This document shows positions 62,063-64,000 of a stretch of 64,000 nt of DNA, piece after piece; positions within the stretch are counted from its first letter, which is position 1, and each line of letters begins with the position of its first letter. Location of the stretch: the NCBI RefSeq assembly GCF_019510245.1, contig NZ_JAEKKT010000122.1, forward strand, positions 1 through 64,000, given 5' to 3'. The translations under genes were made by a program, and so were the position numbers. This DNA is from Streptomyces sp. (GTDB taxonomy: Bacteria > Actinomycetota > Actinomycetes > Streptomycetales > Streptomycetaceae). A model generated the notes under the pieces. It had not been told where the DNA came from. It worked only from the letters and a program-made list of their open reading frames with translations, and ran no database searches.

Positions 62063-62647
62063 TCACCAGGGCTGTTCACCTGAGGAGAGAGAACCCACTG
62101 TGTACGTGTCGTAGATCTCCAGCAGGTCTTCGTCCTCGGGGATATCCGCTCTGGACTTTGTTTCTCGGCAGACCAGCGCGGTCAGTCGGATCAGGGCACG
62201 CAATCCAGGGAAAAGCGAGTCCTCTGTGAAGTGAGGTTCGATGCCCGCGGTCCGGAGACCAATCTCCAGCGGGTCACGAAAATCCGCCGAAGGATCTCCG
62301 AGGGCCACGTGAATATCGCTCCAGCCGTGAAACCTCTCCAGGAACTGCTCCACCGTGTCCTGAATGGCGCATCGCAGGAACTCTTCGTTCCCTTCGACGT
62401 GCTCGTCATCGATCACGCAGTACATGCCCAGAGTCGGGATCGGGCGGCATGCGCGGACGACGTTCTGCCGCGCGACTGCGGGCAGGTCAAACCAGGACAC
62501 GATTCCACGTTCGCCGGCCGGCGCGGCCATCGCCACTCGCTCAGCGGCGTCGGTCGTTTCACTGCCGAGGGCAAGGGTCGTCAACTGGTGTTGAGATGAT
62601 TCCCAGTGGATGACACACAGGGGCGGGGTGGCGGTTACTTGACGCAC
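62063..62647 (-). CDS. Hypothetical protein, candidate RHS immunity protein
   Basis: The 194-residue protein is acidic, has no signal or membrane segment, and is helical in the middle (DEHVEGNEEFLRCAIQDTVE, LFPGLRALIRLTALVCRE). I recognise no family. It starts at the very end of the broken RHS gene, sharing the last codons if the RHS frame is restored, which is the usual place of an RHS immunity gene. GTG at 62647 is provisional; an internal ATG (MAAPAGERG) would shorten it. GC content is lower than nearby genes. Confidence 0.5.
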   Translation of the reverse strand: MRQVTATPPLCVIHWESSQHQLTTLALGSETTDAAERVAMAAPAGERGIVSWFDLPAVARQNVVRACRPIPTLGMYCVIDDEHVEGNEEFLRCAIQDTVEQFLERFHGWSDIHVALGDPSADFRDPLEIGLRTAGIEPHFTEDSLFPGLRALIRLTALVCRETKSRADIPEDEDLLEIYDTYTVGSLSSGEQPW

Positions 62648-63820
62648 ATCTCATACTCGCCGTTGAGGTAGTGGGTGTCGTAGTTGTACACGGTGGAGGT
62701 GTTTTTCGTGTTGCCTCCGGCGATCATGAAAATCCCCGACTGCCAGGTAGCAGTAGCAGGTGCCGTGCGGCGCCCAGTTGGCGACGGCGCGGGCCTTGTA
62801 CTTGTTCGTGCCGCTCACGTACCCGGTGTCCACCTGCTCCCATCCGTACCGGCGTGAACGGTAGAGGGCGATGTGGATCGAGTACCTGGGCACCTTGGCC
62901 TTGCATTTGAGATCCGCGTGCACGTTGACCGCATGGGGGTTGGTGTGCGATTTGTGCGGGCGGTCCACGGTCGCGCCGCAGCCCCACCTGTTCGCTCCGT
63001 AACCCCCGCTGACGTCGGCACAGTCGGCGCTGTCTCCGTGACAGTATTCGTAGGCGTCGTATGACCCGCCGTACTCGGGGTCACCGGAAAGAGGAACCGA
63101 CCGGTCGATGTGTCGTACAGGCGGGCGCCCATGAGTACGGAGCCGGTGACGGTGTCGGCCGATCGTTCTTCGGCACCGAGCCAGCCGTACCGCACTGCCG
63201 TGGTGGACCCTTCGAGGTTGCCGTACTCGTCGTCTCCGTGCAGATCGGTGAGCTGGAGGATGGGGGTTGCCGGTCGCTGTCGTGAGGGCGACGAGGTTGC
63301 CGTCGGATCCCTGGACGGCGCGGGTGACAGTGCCGGCAGCGTCCTCGGCAGTCCAGTCGGGGCTGTCGCTGTCGTCGCCGTAGTGGTTGACCTTGGAGCC
63401 CGTCTGGGTCCAGGTGCCGTCGGTTCCTTGGGACTCGGTGGTCCAGGCTGCGAGACGGCCCGCTGCGTCCAGGGTCCATGTCTGGCGCTTGCCGGCCATG
63501 GTCTGGCGTCGGACCTGGTCGTTGGCGTAGTAGCCGATGGTGGTGCCGGACGCCTGGGTGGTGGTGCGGCCGAAGGCGTCGTAGAGGGCTCCGGTGGTGG
63601 TGAGCCGGTCCGCGCTGTCGTACGTCGACGTCGTGGTGGTCGCGTCGGTGCTGGAGCAGGCGGCGCCGACGGCACCGGTGGCGTTGGCGAGGGCCGTGCG
63701 GTTGGTGTTCTTGTCGAAGGTGTAGTCCCGGCGGGTGCAGGATCCGTCCGAGGCGGTGTCGTCGGCGCGGGTACCCGGCAGAGCTGAGCGGCGGGTCACC
63801 CCTGGCCGGCATCACGAATT
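62635..63820 (-). pseudogene. RHS-repeat protein, C-terminal end with toxin-like domain, frameshifted
   Basis: Frame one gives YD repeats (RRDYTFDKNTNRTALANATG, STYDSADRLTTTGALYDAFG) and SDGNLVALTTATGNP; frame two gives ILQLTDLHGDDEYGN and MGARLYDTSTGRFL; frame one returns with YGGSYDAYEYCHGDSADC. A Cys-containing C-terminal domain (VHADLKCKAKVPRYSIHIAL, THYLNGEYEMCVK) follows after one more shift near 62737. The N-terminal bulk of the protein is missing upstream of a stop near 63820. At least three shifts and one deletion show a degraded contact-dependent or secreted RHS gene. Confidence 0.75.
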
Positions 63821-63931
63821 GAAGGTCAGTCCCATGAGGTGGGCGTCGAGGCGGCGCATTGCTGTCACTGTCTCACTTGGGGGAGGTGCGAGAGTGAACG
63901 GCGCAAGCTCCGCGTGGGTGAGCGCTCGACC

Positions 63932-64000
63932 CTAGAGCCAGTCCCGTCGCTTGAAAATAACGTACAGACTGGCGCATACGACCCCCATCAGTCCGATCGC
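63932..64000 (-). CDS. CorA-type transporter C-terminus (partial, window edge)
   Basis: The last 22 residues, ending VCASLYVIFKRRDWL, resemble the C-terminal helix and basic end of CorA proteins (compare GAGWLYRAFRRNGWL in the window's own CorA). A stop codon, TAG, lies at 63932. Everything upstream is beyond the right edge, so the assignment rests on a short match. Confidence 0.45.
   Translation of the reverse strand, partial: AIGLMGVVCASLYVIFKRRDWL

Overview
The window is about 73% GC with the GC-rich third positions, GTG/TTG starts, ATGA/GTGA overlaps, TAGCGT-type -10 boxes and dispersed hairpin repeats of a Streptomyces-type actinomycete chromosome. It reads as accessory, regulation-rich chromosome: five intact two-component systems, remnants of at least two more, several decayed genes, and no rRNA, tRNA, CRISPR array or intact transposase that I can see.

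Layout. 1-4.3 kb: 3' end of NAD kinase, an NCS1 permease with a cysteine-rich tail, an AmiC-like binding protein and a MarR regulator. 4.3-12.9 kb: a probable glycan/glycolipid locus (GT-C type membrane protein, membrane-anchored molybdopterin oxidoreductase, methyltransferase, DUF2064 transferase, GT2 glycosyltransferase, zinc-ribbon sugar epimerase) around an OmpR-type two-component system. 12.9-17.2 kb: mycothiol-dependent-type enzyme, acyltransferase, two divergent lipoproteins and a cupin-like protein. 17.3-23.4 kb: small envelope/stress-type proteins, YihY, CorA, a GAF-ANTAR regulator with a decayed partner, and a frameshifted flavodoxin-like gene. 23.9-26.1 kb: a second two-component system. 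26.5-32.4 kb: an NRPS-independent siderophore operon (two IucA/IucC synthetases, a PLP decarboxylase, an MFS exporter).

32.3-40.3 kb is the most coherent block: a putative BlaI regulon. A bifunctional PBP, a GT28-type glycosyltransferase with a polysaccharide deacetylase, a decayed DedA gene and a PAP2 phosphatase are interleaved with five copies of an operator resembling CTACAnnnTGTAG. The fifth copy lies upstream of blaI itself, which is followed by an M56 (BlaR1-like) metalloprotease. I infer an inducible cell-wall repair and undecaprenyl-phosphate recycling module that answers beta-lactam-type damage.

40.4-45.7 kb: a two-component system followed by three tandem paralogous COG4705 membrane proteins, each preceded by the same 11-bp-spaced CAGG direct repeat, so the triplet looks like one small regulon. 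46-53 kb: a lipoprotein/MacB-type ABC operon flanked by a response regulator and a divergent kinase. 53-58.6 kb: an NMT1/SsuA-type ABC importer divergent from a CitA/CitB-type two-component system. 58.6-59.6 kb: a deletion scar holding fragments of a fourth COG4705 gene, a NarL-type kinase and its regulator. 59.8-61.6 kb: a second GT-C type membrane protein. 62-63.8 kb: a broken RHS protein with a putative immunity gene. The right edge holds what looks like the last residues of another CorA-type transporter.
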